Assembly: GCA_031254645.1 (NCBI GenBank)
Contig: JAIRUA010000023.1
Span: forward strand, 62,001-126,000
Source of the DNA: Dysgonamonadaceae bacterium
GTDB lineage: Bacteria; Bacteroidota; Bacteroidia; Bacteroidales; Dysgonomonadaceae
Reading direction: 5' to 3'
Length of the DNA: 64,000 bases
A program made the position numbers and the translations under genes. Below are positions 15,952 to 24,575 of the stretch, in pieces. The stretch's first letter is position 1. Each line of letters starts with the position of its first letter. The notes below the pieces were generated by a model. The model was given only the letters and a program-made list of their open reading frames with translations. It made no database searches and was not told the origin of the DNA.

Positions 15952-16935
15952 TCAATTTCCCCTCCTCGCTTCTTCCAATCTATTCAAATATGTATCAATC
16001 ATTACCACATCGCTATCCTTCAGCAATACAGTTTTATTTCTATCCAATAAATAGAGCGAAGGAATTGCTCGCAAATCGTATAATATTCTGTTTTTGATGA
16101 TTCGAGGTTCATCGCGTGCATTAATCCATCGAGGAAAAATCTGATCACGATGCTCACTCCATAAATCAAGGTCTTCGTCTGCGTAAACCGCCAAAATATC
16201 TATTCTGCCTACATTTAATAAATGATTGATTGTAGGTGCAATACGCATCAGATTTGCCGCTTCTTCACAAGCCGTACAGCCGGGATTGTGAAAATAAATG
16301 ATTGTAAAATCTCTGTTTAATCCGTGCAATGTTCCTCTCACACCGTCGGCAGTAATGTAGCTAAAATCTGCGGCTGTAGTGCCTATGCGATTTTTAAGCA
16401 TCATCGACAAATCAAATTCGGCTCGCGTTTTTGTCGCAAAGTCGCTCACAGAATTTTCGATAATAAACTCAACAACAGAGATATAAAACTCTTCATTTCG
16501 CATTGGCGAATTGGGGTCGTGTAAATATTGCCTATACAGGTCGAGAAAGTAAGCGTACATTTTGCCTGTTGCATCTTCCGCAGTTGTTCTTGCGAGCATC
16601 GCTTTGATAGAAGTATCGGCAATTTCCCTTGTTGTGTGTGGAAGTATGGCAAGGTAATCCACAAAAGCCTGCTCTGTAATTTCGGGAATGTGAATGTATG
16701 TTGTGTCCGAAAAATTGAAATTGTTCCAATAGTGGGTAACGAGATACGCTGCCCGTTCTTCGGGTGAAGTCAAGTTTTCGAGAATCGATACGTGGTTAAA
16801 TGTCCTAGGTTGAGCAATTGAAATGTTATTTTCGATTGTTGGTTGTTGATTATTATCTGCCTTTCTTTGTCCGCAGGCAATGAAAAAGAATACCGACAAA
16901 ACGAAAAATAGTGTTGGATATATATTTTTGTTCAT
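15952..16935 (-). CDS. Thioredoxin-like lipoprotein, DUF5106-type
   Basis: 327-residue envelope protein. Signal peptide MNKNIYPTLFFVLSVFFFIAC with lipidated Cys21. Residues about 45-190 form a helical domain typical of DUF5106 proteins (SPEERAAYLVTHYWNNFNF). Residues about 195-325 are a thioredoxin-like domain with the redox motif CTAC in YFHNPGCTACEEA and a cis-Pro region AIPSLYLLD. It is probably a periplasm-facing disulfide or thiol protein. A remnant of a paralogue's C-terminus lies at 14100-14192. Transcribed alone; a 200-bp nested inverted repeat lies directly upstream. Confidence 0.82.
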   Translation of the reverse strand: MNKNIYPTLFFVLSVFFFIACGQRKADNNQQPTIENNISIAQPRTFNHVSILENLTSPEERAAYLVTHYWNNFNFSDTTYIHIPEITEQAFVDYLAILPHTTREIADTSIKAMLARTTAEDATGKMYAYFLDLYRQYLHDPNSPMRNEEFYISVVEFIIENSVSDFATKTRAEFDLSMMLKNRIGTTAADFSYITADGVRGTLHGLNRDFTIIYFHNPGCTACEEAANLMRIAPTINHLLNVGRIDILAVYADEDLDLWSEHRDQIFPRWINARDEPRIIKNRILYDLRAIPSLYLLDRNKTVLLKDSDVVMIDTYLNRLEEARRGN

Positions 16936-16959
16936 AATTATTATCTGTTTATTGAGAAG

Positions 16960-17159
16960 GCTTGAAAAGCCAAATTTTCATAACCGTAGGTCAAAGCGAA
17001 GCGGCGACCTGCGGACAAAGCCACCACATCTAACATCTGCCTGAAAGGCAGGACATCGCCTATTTTGTCCCGCCTTTCAGGCGGTAGTTATAGATCGTTG
17101 TTTTCCGCAGGTCGCCGCTTCGCTTTGACCTACGGTTATGAAAATTTGGCTTTTCAAGC
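16960..17159. repeat. Large nested inverted repeat with 56-bp perfect arms
   Basis: Arms 16960-17015 and 17104-17159 are perfect 56-bp reverse complements beginning GCTTGAAAAGCC and containing GGTCAAAGCGAAGCGGCGACC. The loop holds a second inverted repeat of the words CTGCCTGAAAGGC and GCCTTTCAGGC (about 17036-17084). A diverged copy with the same order of words is at 34358-34541. No ORF or transposase is associated. Confidence 0.92.
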
Positions 17160-17221
17160 CGCTTTAATTTTATTCTGCAAAAGTACACATTTTCCGTATA
17201 TTATCGCTACCAAATTATTTT

Positions 17222-20059
17222 TTATCGTACAAAATTAACCCTGTACGCTTCGCCCTTTTTCGTTTCAAATCCAATTCTATCCTCTGCCACTGTCAATTCC
17301 ACACGATTTCCTCCTGCATCAACCACACAAATAGCGTGAGGATTATGATAACGAATAACACATTCTTTTCCTGCGGAAGATGTTATTTGCATTGTATCCA
17401 ACTCATTGTTACTCCAAGTTATATCTACTACAAAACCGCCAATCGCGGTCAACCCTTTTACAGAGCCTTCGTGCCAAATGCTTGGCAATGCAGGAAGTGG
17501 TCGGAGAAAACCTTCGTGGCTTTGCAGCAACATTTCTGCAACGCCTGCCGTGCCGCCAAGACTACCGTCTATTTGATAAATTCCTGTCGTAACTCGCCCG
17601 CCAGCTTGGTCGTTGGTTGTGCCCGAACCCGGTCCGGCATATCCGCCCGAATGAAATCCCCACAAATTGTTCAATGTGGCGCTTCTAATTAATCCTTCGT
17701 AAATGAGAAATGCACGGTCGCCGTCGCCTGTACGCGTCCAAAGATTTGTTTTGTGTCCTCGTGACCAACCTGTTGCGCCATCGCCGCGAATATTTAGCGA
17801 AGCAACAGCTGCATCCAACCATTCCGGTGTGTCCTGCGTAATCAGATTACCGGGATGCAAACCCACCATATGTGAAAGGTGCCGGTGCCCTGGGTCAAAA
17901 CTCGGAATGGTAGCCGTTTCGCCTTCCGGTGCCAGATATTGTCCGTATCCGGTTTCCCACCACCATTCTTTGATGCCGGGTACTGTTCCGCTACCAACTG
18001 CACCGTGAACGCCGTTGCCAATTCTTTCAGGCGCACCACTCATTTTTCCGATTGGAACTGGTCCTTTATCGTTCGGGGCAGATAGGCGAGGAGTGATATT
18101 TGCCAATACTTGACGAAAATCGGTATCAATGTCTAAAATTTCAGCAGCTTCGATTGTGAATTGGAATAACTGCCAAATTAATTGCTGTTGAAACGTGCTT
18201 CCTGCCCACATTGGTCCGTGTTCGGAGGAATACGATGGCGAAACAACCAATCGTTTGGAAGCAGGACATTCTACCAATATTTCGGGACTGCTGTAAAACA
18301 TCGATGCTTCTCTCAAAATGGGATAAATCCTTGTTTTCAAGAGTTCTTTATCAGGATAAAACTGATAAATATTATAAATGTTTTGTACAATCCACGCCAC
18401 GCTTTCCATTGCGTAATGAGCGTGACCCCAACTACTTGTGAGGTTGTGCGAATTGTGGGCTCCGGTAAATCCGAACGGATTTGAAACGTGATAAGTAACA
18501 AAGCCCGGTTCTTCGGTATCGGGATTCGAGCCTTCGCCAACGCCGAAAAAGAGTCTTGCCGTATCGCGTCCCGGACGACGCAAACCGTCGATAAAGTCCA
18601 AAAGCGCGATAAGCGTTTCTTTCATATTGGTGTTATTCGCAGGCCAATAATTCATTTGAAGGTTGATATTCAGATGATAATCGCTTGACCAAGGCGCTAC
18701 TTCCCACACATTCCACACGCCTTGCAGATTGGCAGGCAAAGAGCCCGGACGGGAAGAAGTGATGAGCAAATAGCGTCCATATTGAAAATGAAGTTCTTCT
18801 AACGCTCTTCGTATGGCGGAATCGGTTTCGTCGTTTCTGTAAATTTCTAATAGATGGTCAGTTGTCATATTTTCGACATTCGCACCACCTAAGTTTAACG
18901 CTACCCGGTTAAAAATTTCTTGAAAATCAGCCACGTGTTCACGATGAAGCGTTTCGTACCCTTTTGCAACTGCGGCACGCGCCCTATCGGCAACTGCGTA
19001 CATCGGATTGATACCTGTTCTATATGTTGGAAACTTGTTTATGTGGTCTGTTCCCAACGATTTGATAATCGTAACTTTATCGGCATTATTAATCACTAAT
19101 ATACCATCGCCGTTCAATATATCTTCTGTTACGGTATAATTATTTCCTTCAATAATTACTTCAAATCGGGCGGCGAATTGCAGTCCGTTTTGACGTAACA
19201 TTCCTTGCAAATTGATAGCGGGATTCGTTCCCGATAAATCGGTAGTTATGCTTCCTGTTTTTCCATATCTGCTTGTAACAAATTGAGCGGCACCTGTTCC
19301 GGCTTCTCTATGTGGAATAGTAGGATTGAGGGTAAAAGAGATGCTGTTTGACGCATCGGCTTCAAATCTGGTTATTATCACGCGATTGGGATAACTCGCG
19401 AAGTGAGAGCGACGATATGTTACACCATTATATGTATATTGTGTACCTGCGGTGGCAGTTTCGATATTCAACCAACGCAGGTAATTTTCCACATCATTTT
19501 CGTCGATTATTTTTCTGTTGTGAAGCAAATGAAAATAGACTTCGGAAAAATTTTGATAACTGCCCACATTCGCCCGGTTATTAGGGAAATAATCGGCAAA
19601 AAGTCCTCGTCCCGAAATCGTTTCGTAGTCGGGTGGAGACACATCGCCTGCATTTCCCAATGCCGCTACTCGCAGTTGCCGATACAAAACGGGCGTTGCC
19701 GGAACGTGGTCTCTGTGTACATTGCCAAAAGCTTCATACACATTATCGTAACCGCCTTCTGCTACGCCGGGTAGGCGATTAATGGGTCCGCCTGTCCATA
19801 AACTTTCTTCGCTGAGTTGCAGGCGTTCTCTATCAACGCGACCAAAAATATTAGCACCCGAATAGCCGTTACCGATAGGCAATGACCAATCGTGCCAACC
19901 GACGTTGTTGTCGGGTGCAGGTGCGTTGTATTGCAAAACCAATTGAGAGTTTTGGGTTTGTGCGATGGTTGCGAATGAAAACATTGTTACCGCTATTGCA
20001 ATAGCGAACAATTGTTTTAGATGATTTGACTTTTTTTGAAGATAGATTTTGTTTTGCAT
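17222..20059 (-). CDS. GH95 alpha-L-fucosidase (1,2-alpha-L-fucosidase type)
   Basis: Secreted glycoside hydrolase that removes terminal L-fucose (some members L-galactose) by inversion. 945 residues with a signal peptide in the first 35 residues (hydrophobic LFAIAIAVTMFSFATIA). The N-terminal beta domain starts WSLPIGNGYSGANIFG, and the (alpha/alpha)6 catalytic barrel spans about residues 360-840. Key residues by comparison with bifidobacterial AfcA: Asn464 and Asn466 in HLNINLQMNYWP, the acid Glu613 in VSPSYSSEHGPM and Asp831 in GIYQIDGSLGG. All are present, so it should be active. It lies 13 bp downstream of the FGGY kinase gene in one operon for deoxyhexose use. Confidence 0.92.
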   Translation of the reverse strand: MQNKIYLQKKSNHLKQLFAIAIAVTMFSFATIAQTQNSQLVLQYNAPAPDNNVGWHDWSLPIGNGYSGANIFGRVDRERLQLSEESLWTGGPINRLPGVAEGGYDNVYEAFGNVHRDHVPATPVLYRQLRVAALGNAGDVSPPDYETISGRGLFADYFPNNRANVGSYQNFSEVYFHLLHNRKIIDENDVENYLRWLNIETATAGTQYTYNGVTYRRSHFASYPNRVIITRFEADASNSISFTLNPTIPHREAGTGAAQFVTSRYGKTGSITTDLSGTNPAINLQGMLRQNGLQFAARFEVIIEGNNYTVTEDILNGDGILVINNADKVTIIKSLGTDHINKFPTYRTGINPMYAVADRARAAVAKGYETLHREHVADFQEIFNRVALNLGGANVENMTTDHLLEIYRNDETDSAIRRALEELHFQYGRYLLITSSRPGSLPANLQGVWNVWEVAPWSSDYHLNINLQMNYWPANNTNMKETLIALLDFIDGLRRPGRDTARLFFGVGEGSNPDTEEPGFVTYHVSNPFGFTGAHNSHNLTSSWGHAHYAMESVAWIVQNIYNIYQFYPDKELLKTRIYPILREASMFYSSPEILVECPASKRLVVSPSYSSEHGPMWAGSTFQQQLIWQLFQFTIEAAEILDIDTDFRQVLANITPRLSAPNDKGPVPIGKMSGAPERIGNGVHGAVGSGTVPGIKEWWWETGYGQYLAPEGETATIPSFDPGHRHLSHMVGLHPGNLITQDTPEWLDAAVASLNIRGDGATGWSRGHKTNLWTRTGDGDRAFLIYEGLIRSATLNNLWGFHSGGYAGPGSGTTNDQAGGRVTTGIYQIDGSLGGTAGVAEMLLQSHEGFLRPLPALPSIWHEGSVKGLTAIGGFVVDITWSNNELDTMQITSSAGKECVIRYHNPHAICVVDAGGNRVELTVAEDRIGFETKKGEAYRVNFVR

Positions 20060-20072
20060 TGGATTTGGTTTT

Positions 20073-21551
20073 TTATATTTCTACAAATACATTCAAGTAT
20101 CGTTTATAATTCTCATTCCACATTTCACAATCCTTCGGCTCAAATTTCTCTAAATCAAACGAATTGCGAACAATTTGCCGTATTTCACTTTTATCTTTTA
20201 TCAAACCTGCAGCTTGTGCTTGTAGCATAATATTTCCAATTGCCGTTGCTTCCGCTGGACCGGCGATAACAGGCAATCCTGTGGCGTTTGCCGTAAAAGA
20301 ATTGAGCATTTTATTTTGTGCGCCACCGCCGATGATGTGTAAAGTTTCAATCGGAAATGAAGCAAATTTTCGAAGATCTCCCAGCACTTGTTTGTAACGA
20401 AACGCAAGACTTTCGTAAACGCAGCGTGCTATTTCTCCCATTGTTTCGGGAATAGGTTGATTGGTTGATTGACAGTAGTTTTTAATAGCTCCCGTCATCG
20501 ACTTCGGACTTGTGAAACAAGGCGAGTCGGGATTAATAAAACTACGGAAAGGCGTGGCTTCTTGCGCGGAATCTACGATATCGAAGTGCGTAAATATGTC
20601 TGCTTTTTCCCATTCTTTTTTGCATTGTTCTGCGAGCCACATTCCGCAAATATTTTTCATAAAACGAACAGAGCCGTCGGCTCCACCTTCGTTTGTAAAA
20701 TTGAGATTGAATGCTTCATCGGTCATAATCGGCTCATCGGATTCGATACCCATCAGCGACCAAGTGCCTGAACTTAAATAAGCAAAATTTCGGTTTTCGG
20801 CAGGCGTTGCCAAAACTGCCGAAGCGGTGTCGTGTCCGGCAACGGCAACGACAGAAACATCGTCAAGTCCGGTTAAATGTTTCGCAGTTTCGGACAGTTG
20901 TCCGATTTTCGTTCCGGCAAAAACAATGGGTGCAAAATTATTTTCGGACAGTTGAATGGCTTTAAGTAAATCAATATCGAATTTTTTAGCTATGGGGTTT
21001 ATCATCTGCGAAGTCGATGCAATAGTGTATTCCGTAACCATTTTTCCTGTCAATAAATAGGAAAGTGCATCGGGCATAAACAGCACTTTATCGATAATCG
21101 GATAAGTTGAAATATTTTCTTCCAACATCGTGTTCAGCACAAAAAGAGAGTTGAAATTCATGATTTGAATCCCTGTTTTTTGATATACCGTTTCTTTCGG
21201 AATTTTCTTAAAAAATCGTTCGGGTGCACCAAAATTATGCGTATCGCGGTAGCTGTAGGGCATTCGCAATGCTTCGCCGTCTTTTCCGAAACAGACGAAA
21301 TCGACACCCCACGTATCGATTCCAACAGATACGATGTCAACTTGTTGAGATTTTACTTCTTTCAGCGATGTAATAATCTGATTATATAGATAAAATAAAT
21401 CCCAGTGCGTCCGTCCGTTTACTTCAATCATCGGATTTGGGAAACGGTTGATTTCTTGTAACTCCAAACGGTCGTTTTCAATGTTGCCGAGCACTGCTCG
21501 TCCGCTTGATGCACCTAAATCAATGGCTAAGAAATAGCGTTTATTGCTCAT
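20073..21551 (-). CDS. FGGY-family carbohydrate kinase, rhamnulokinase/fuculokinase type
   Basis: Phosphorylates a ketose (L-rhamnulose or L-fuculose) at C1 in the cytosol. 492 residues with two actin-like domains. ATP-binding AIDLGASSGRAVLG is at the N terminus, the sugar-binding stretch VGIDTWGVDFVCF near residue 80, catalytic-loop AVAGHDTASAV near residue 235 and IIGGGAQNKMLNSFTANATG near residue 395. Overall closest in feel to RhaB. Since the only partner gene is a GH95 fucosidase, the true substrate may be L-fuculose. Confidence 0.85.
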   Translation of the reverse strand: MSNKRYFLAIDLGASSGRAVLGNIENDRLELQEINRFPNPMIEVNGRTHWDLFYLYNQIITSLKEVKSQQVDIVSVGIDTWGVDFVCFGKDGEALRMPYSYRDTHNFGAPERFFKKIPKETVYQKTGIQIMNFNSLFVLNTMLEENISTYPIIDKVLFMPDALSYLLTGKMVTEYTIASTSQMINPIAKKFDIDLLKAIQLSENNFAPIVFAGTKIGQLSETAKHLTGLDDVSVVAVAGHDTASAVLATPAENRNFAYLSSGTWSLMGIESDEPIMTDEAFNLNFTNEGGADGSVRFMKNICGMWLAEQCKKEWEKADIFTHFDIVDSAQEATPFRSFINPDSPCFTSPKSMTGAIKNYCQSTNQPIPETMGEIARCVYESLAFRYKQVLGDLRKFASFPIETLHIIGGGAQNKMLNSFTANATGLPVIAGPAEATAIGNIMLQAQAAGLIKDKSEIRQIVRNSFDLEKFEPKDCEMWNENYKRYLNVFVEI

Positions 21552-21573
21552 ATTGTATTACTTAATTTAACCG

Positions 21574-21581
21574 CAAAAATA
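21574..21581 (-). promoter_or_regulatory. Candidate -7 element for the kinase-fucosidase operon
   Basis: On the minus strand TATTTTTG, about 23 bp before the kinase ATG. The -33 element is not at standard spacing, so this is tentative. Confidence 0.4.
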
Positions 21582-21673
21582 AGAATAATGAATGACAAAA
21601 CAACTATTTGAGATGAGAATATTGAAAATTGAGGTCGAAAAATGGTTCTCAAGCTGTTTTTATTCCATTTTTC

Positions 21674-21704
21674 TTGCTACCTTTACATAATTTTACTAAC
21701 TTTG
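21674..21704 (+). promoter_or_regulatory. Promoter of the 2-oxoacid dehydrogenase operon
   Basis: TTG at 21674-21676 and TAACTTTG at 21697-21704, spacer 20 nt. Transcription should start near 21711, leaving a 50-nt leader before the E2 ATG at 21763 and ruling out the ATG at 21727 as the better start. Confidence 0.6.
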
Positions 21705-21762
21705 TGTCAGCATAGATCAGCACAGTGTGCAGAATGGTTACAAAAGACTTAAATCACATTTA

Positions 21763-23115
21763 ATGGCAACAATAATAATTATGCCCAAACAAGGGCAATC
21801 GGTAGAAAGTTGTATCGTCAACGAACTGAAAAAGAAGCAAGGCGATACCGTAAAAAAGGGGGATATTCTCTTTTCTTACGAAACCGATAAGGCTTCTTTT
21901 GAAGAAGAATCGCCTGTGGACGGTGTAGTTTTGGCGTGTTTTTTCAACGAAGGCGACGAAGTTCCTGTGTTGGAAAACGTGATGATTATCGGCGAGCCGG
22001 GCGAAGATATTTCCGCGTTGGCAAGTCCCGAAAGTCCAAAAACGGCACAAGTGGAAACACCAAAACCAACAGTTGAAACATTGCCCACCATTTCATCGCA
22101 GGCGCACAGTAGAGACGCGGCGCGCCACGTCTTTACACAACCCACCGCTACCGGCGAAACAAAAATTTCTCCCCGCGCCAAAAACTTAGCAACAAGTCAA
22201 GCCCTAGATACCACCGCCATTTCCGGCACAGGTCCACAAGGGCGCATCATCGAAAGAGACGTGCAAGCTGCGTTGCAAAATCGTCCGAAACTAACACCAT
22301 TAGCGAGAAAAATGGTGCAGGAAGAGGATGTCCAGCCACAAAATTCGGGCACAGGATTGGCAGGACAAGCCAAATCAACCGACCTCGCAGCATCTCAGAA
22401 CGCTGTTTACAGCGTGGATTATGAAGACAAGAAAATCAGCAATATGCGTAAACTCATCGCTAAGTCAATGCACGCATCATTGCAAAATTCAGCGCAACTC
22501 ACACACCATTTGGGCGCAGATGCGCGCCGTATTCTTGAACTTCGCAAACAAGCAAAAGTGGCTTTGGATGCGGGAAAAATTTCGACGAATATCACACTTA
22601 ACGATATGGTTTGCTCCGCTGTTATCAAAGCATTAAAGCAATTTCCGAACGTAAACACGCATTTTTTGGGCGATACAATCCGTTATTTCAACAAAGTACA
22701 TCTCGGATTGGCAGTGGATACCGAGCGTGGATTGATGGTTCCCGTGATTCGCAATGCCGACGACTTGTCGATTATCGGTTTGGCAAATCAATTCAAAGAA
22801 GTGGCTGCTGCTTGTAGAAAAGGAAATGTCAACCCTGAAATTTTGGTGGCAGAGGCAGGAACGTTTACCGTTTCCAATCTCGGAAATTATGGCGTAGAGA
22901 TGTTTACGCCTGTTGTCAATTTGCCGCAATCGGCAATTTTGGGCGTGAATACCATCATTCCTCGTCCAAAAGATTTGGGCAATGGTGTTTATGCGTTCGT
23001 TCCTTATATCGGTTTGAGTTTGACGTATGACCATCGTTCGTTGGACGGCGGCGAGGCTACACGTTTCCTCAAACAAATTGCGATAGAAATCGAAAATTTC
23101 GAATCATTCCTCTAA
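21763..23115 (+). CDS. 2-oxoacid dehydrogenase E2 (dihydrolipoamide acyltransferase)
   Basis: Core acyltransferase of a 2-oxoacid dehydrogenase complex. 450 residues from MATIIIMPKQGQSV. The lipoyl domain is at residues 1-80, with lipoylated Lys43 in ETDKASFEE. Then come an Ala/Pro/Thr linker, an E3-binding domain at about 134-168 (ISPRAKNLATSQALDTTAIS) and a second degenerate binding-domain-like segment at 176-205 (LTPLARKMVQEEDV). The catalytic domain ends with TYDHRSLDGG, whose His is catalytic. Linker residues 115-125 (HSRDAARHVFT) are encoded by a GTAGAGACG palindromic repeat. First gene of an operon with E3, an SDR and E1; pyruvate, branched-chain oxoacids or another oxoacid could be the substrate. 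Confidence 0.92.
   Translation: MATIIIMPKQGQSVESCIVNELKKKQGDTVKKGDILFSYETDKASFEEESPVDGVVLACFFNEGDEVPVLENVMIIGEPGEDISALASPESPKTAQVETPKPTVETLPTISSQAHSRDAARHVFTQPTATGETKISPRAKNLATSQALDTTAISGTGPQGRIIERDVQAALQNRPKLTPLARKMVQEEDVQPQNSGTGLAGQAKSTDLAASQNAVYSVDYEDKKISNMRKLIAKSMHASLQNSAQLTHHLGADARRILELRKQAKVALDAGKISTNITLNDMVCSAVIKALKQFPNVNTHFLGDTIRYFNKVHLGLAVDTERGLMVPVIRNADDLSIIGLANQFKEVAAACRKGNVNPEILVAEAGTFTVSNLGNYGVEMFTPVVNLPQSAILGVNTIIPRPKDLGNGVYAFVPYIGLSLTYDHRSLDGGEATRFLKQIAIEIENFESFL
22109..22133 (+). repeat. GTAGAGACG palindromic unit inside the E2 coding sequence
   Basis: 25-bp near-palindrome GTAGAGACGCGGCGCGCC then ACGTCTT, in frame, encoding the linker residues SRDAARHVF. It differs at 4 of 25 positions from the intergenic unit at 11985-12009. 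The host frame is kept and the residues fall in a flexible linker where an insertion would be tolerated. Confidence 0.8.
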
Positions 23116-23149
23116 ATAATTCAAAATTCATAACTCATAATTCAAAATT

Positions 23150-24505
23150 ATGCACGATTTATTAATCATCGGCGGCGGTCCCGCCGGATACGTAGCCGCA
23201 GAACGCGCCGGACACAAAGGGTTAAATGTTATTCTTTTCGAAAAAAAATCGCTCGGCGGTGTATGCCTCAACGAAGGTTGTATTCCCACAAAAACGTTGC
23301 TTTACAGCGCAAAAATATACGAAAGTGCCTTGCACGGCGACAAATACGGTGTGTTTGCCGACAATGTCAGTTTTCAATACGATAAAATTGTCGGACGGAA
23401 AAATAAAGTCGTTCGCAAATTGGTAGCCGGTGTAAAAGCCAAAATGAGTGCCAACAAAGTAACGGTTATTGAGGGAGAAGCAATGATTCAATCGCGCAGT
23501 GCCAACGGTGTTGAAATTATGTGCAATGGTGAAACCTATATCGGTAAAAATCTGTTGATTTGCACAGGTTCGGAGGCTGCCGTTCCGCCCATTCCGGGAT
23601 TAAAAGAAGCAGGCGAAATCATTTTGACGAATCGGGAAATCTTGAATATAAAAGAGCAACCGAAATCACTTGTCGTTATCGGTGGCGGCGTTATCGGAAT
23701 GGAATTTGCGAGCTTCTTCAATAGTTTAGGAACGAAAGTAACCGTTATCGAAATGTTGCCCGAAATTCTCGGTGGACTGGATTTTGAAATCTCGAAAATG
23801 TTGCGGGATATGTACGCTAAAAAAGGCATCGAATTTAATCTCGAAGCAAAAGTGATACAAATCGACGGTAACAAAGTGATATTTGAAAAAGAGGGAAAAA
23901 CGGAAACTGTCGAGGGCGAAAAAATCCTTTTAAGTGTTGGTCGCAGAGCCGTTACGCAAGGTTTCGGGTTGGAAAATATCGGCGTAGAACTGTTTCGCGG
24001 TGGTATCAAAGTAGATGAAAAAATGCGCACGAATGTTCCCAATGTACTTGCCGCAGGCGATGTTACCGGATTTTCGTTGTTGGCGCACACCGCAAGTCGC
24101 GAGGGCGAAGTGGTAGTCAATAACTTACTCGGTTGCAACGACGTAATGCGCTATAACGCCATTCCCGGCGTGGTTTACACCAATCCCGAAGTGGCAGGCG
24201 TGGGCGAAACCGAAGAGTCGGCAAAGAAAAAAGGAATTGCATACAAAGTGGCAAAATTACCTATGGCGTATGCAGGTCGCTTCATCGCTGAAAACGAGGG
24301 CGGGAGCGGATTATGTAAAGTGCTCGTTGGCGAGAAACACGGCGAAGTGATCGGCGTTTATATGCTCGGAAATCCTTGTAGTGAAATGATTTACGGTGCT
24401 TGTATGGCTATCGAACAGGAAATGACAATAAAAGAAATGCAGGAAATTGTTTTTCCGCATCCGACTGTCAGTGAGATAATTAAAGAAACAGTATTTGAAT
24501 TTTAG
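23150..24505 (+). CDS. lpdA: Dihydrolipoyl dehydrogenase (E3)
   Basis: FAD flavoprotein that reoxidises dihydrolipoamide with NAD+. 451 residues. FAD-binding GGGPAGYVAAERA starts at residue 8. The redox disulfide Cys39/Cys44 is in GGVCLNEGCIPTKT, NAD-binding VVIGGGVIGMEFASFF near residue 177, second FAD motif NVLAAGDVTG, and the C-terminal His-Pro-Thr with Glu (FPHPTVSEIIKE) completes the catalytic dyad. Second gene of the operon. Confidence 0.96.
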   Translation: MHDLLIIGGGPAGYVAAERAGHKGLNVILFEKKSLGGVCLNEGCIPTKTLLYSAKIYESALHGDKYGVFADNVSFQYDKIVGRKNKVVRKLVAGVKAKMSANKVTVIEGEAMIQSRSANGVEIMCNGETYIGKNLLICTGSEAAVPPIPGLKEAGEIILTNREILNIKEQPKSLVVIGGGVIGMEFASFFNSLGTKVTVIEMLPEILGGLDFEISKMLRDMYAKKGIEFNLEAKVIQIDGNKVIFEKEGKTETVEGEKILLSVGRRAVTQGFGLENIGVELFRGGIKVDEKMRTNVPNVLAAGDVTGFSLLAHTASREGEVVVNNLLGCNDVMRYNAIPGVVYTNPEVAGVGETEESAKKKGIAYKVAKLPMAYAGRFIAENEGGSGLCKVLVGEKHGEVIGVYMLGNPCSEMIYGACMAIEQEMTIKEMQEIVFPHPTVSEIIKETVFEF

Positions 24506-24553
24506 ATTTACGATTTTAGATTGAACTGTCAGCCCCTAAATCGTAAATCTAAA
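24501..24553. repeat. Inverted repeat of the TTTAGATTTACGATTT family, copy 1
   Basis: Arms 24501-24516 and 24538-24553 are perfect 16-bp reverse complements (TTTAGATTTACGATTT), with partial extra copies around them. The left arm contains the E3 stop codon. A related repeat lies at 63889-63970. Confidence 0.85.
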
Positions 24554-24575
24554 ATCGCCAATCGTAAATAAAATT

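Noticed and set aside
16960-17159. Complete insertion sequence at the 56-bp inverted repeat
   Set aside because: The interior is too short and has no transposase frame, and no target-site duplication was evident; treated as a non-autonomous repeat.
17336-19774. Many open frames antisense to the GH95 gene
   Set aside because: They overlap a long gene with intact catalytic motifs, have no family similarity and result from codon-composition shadowing.
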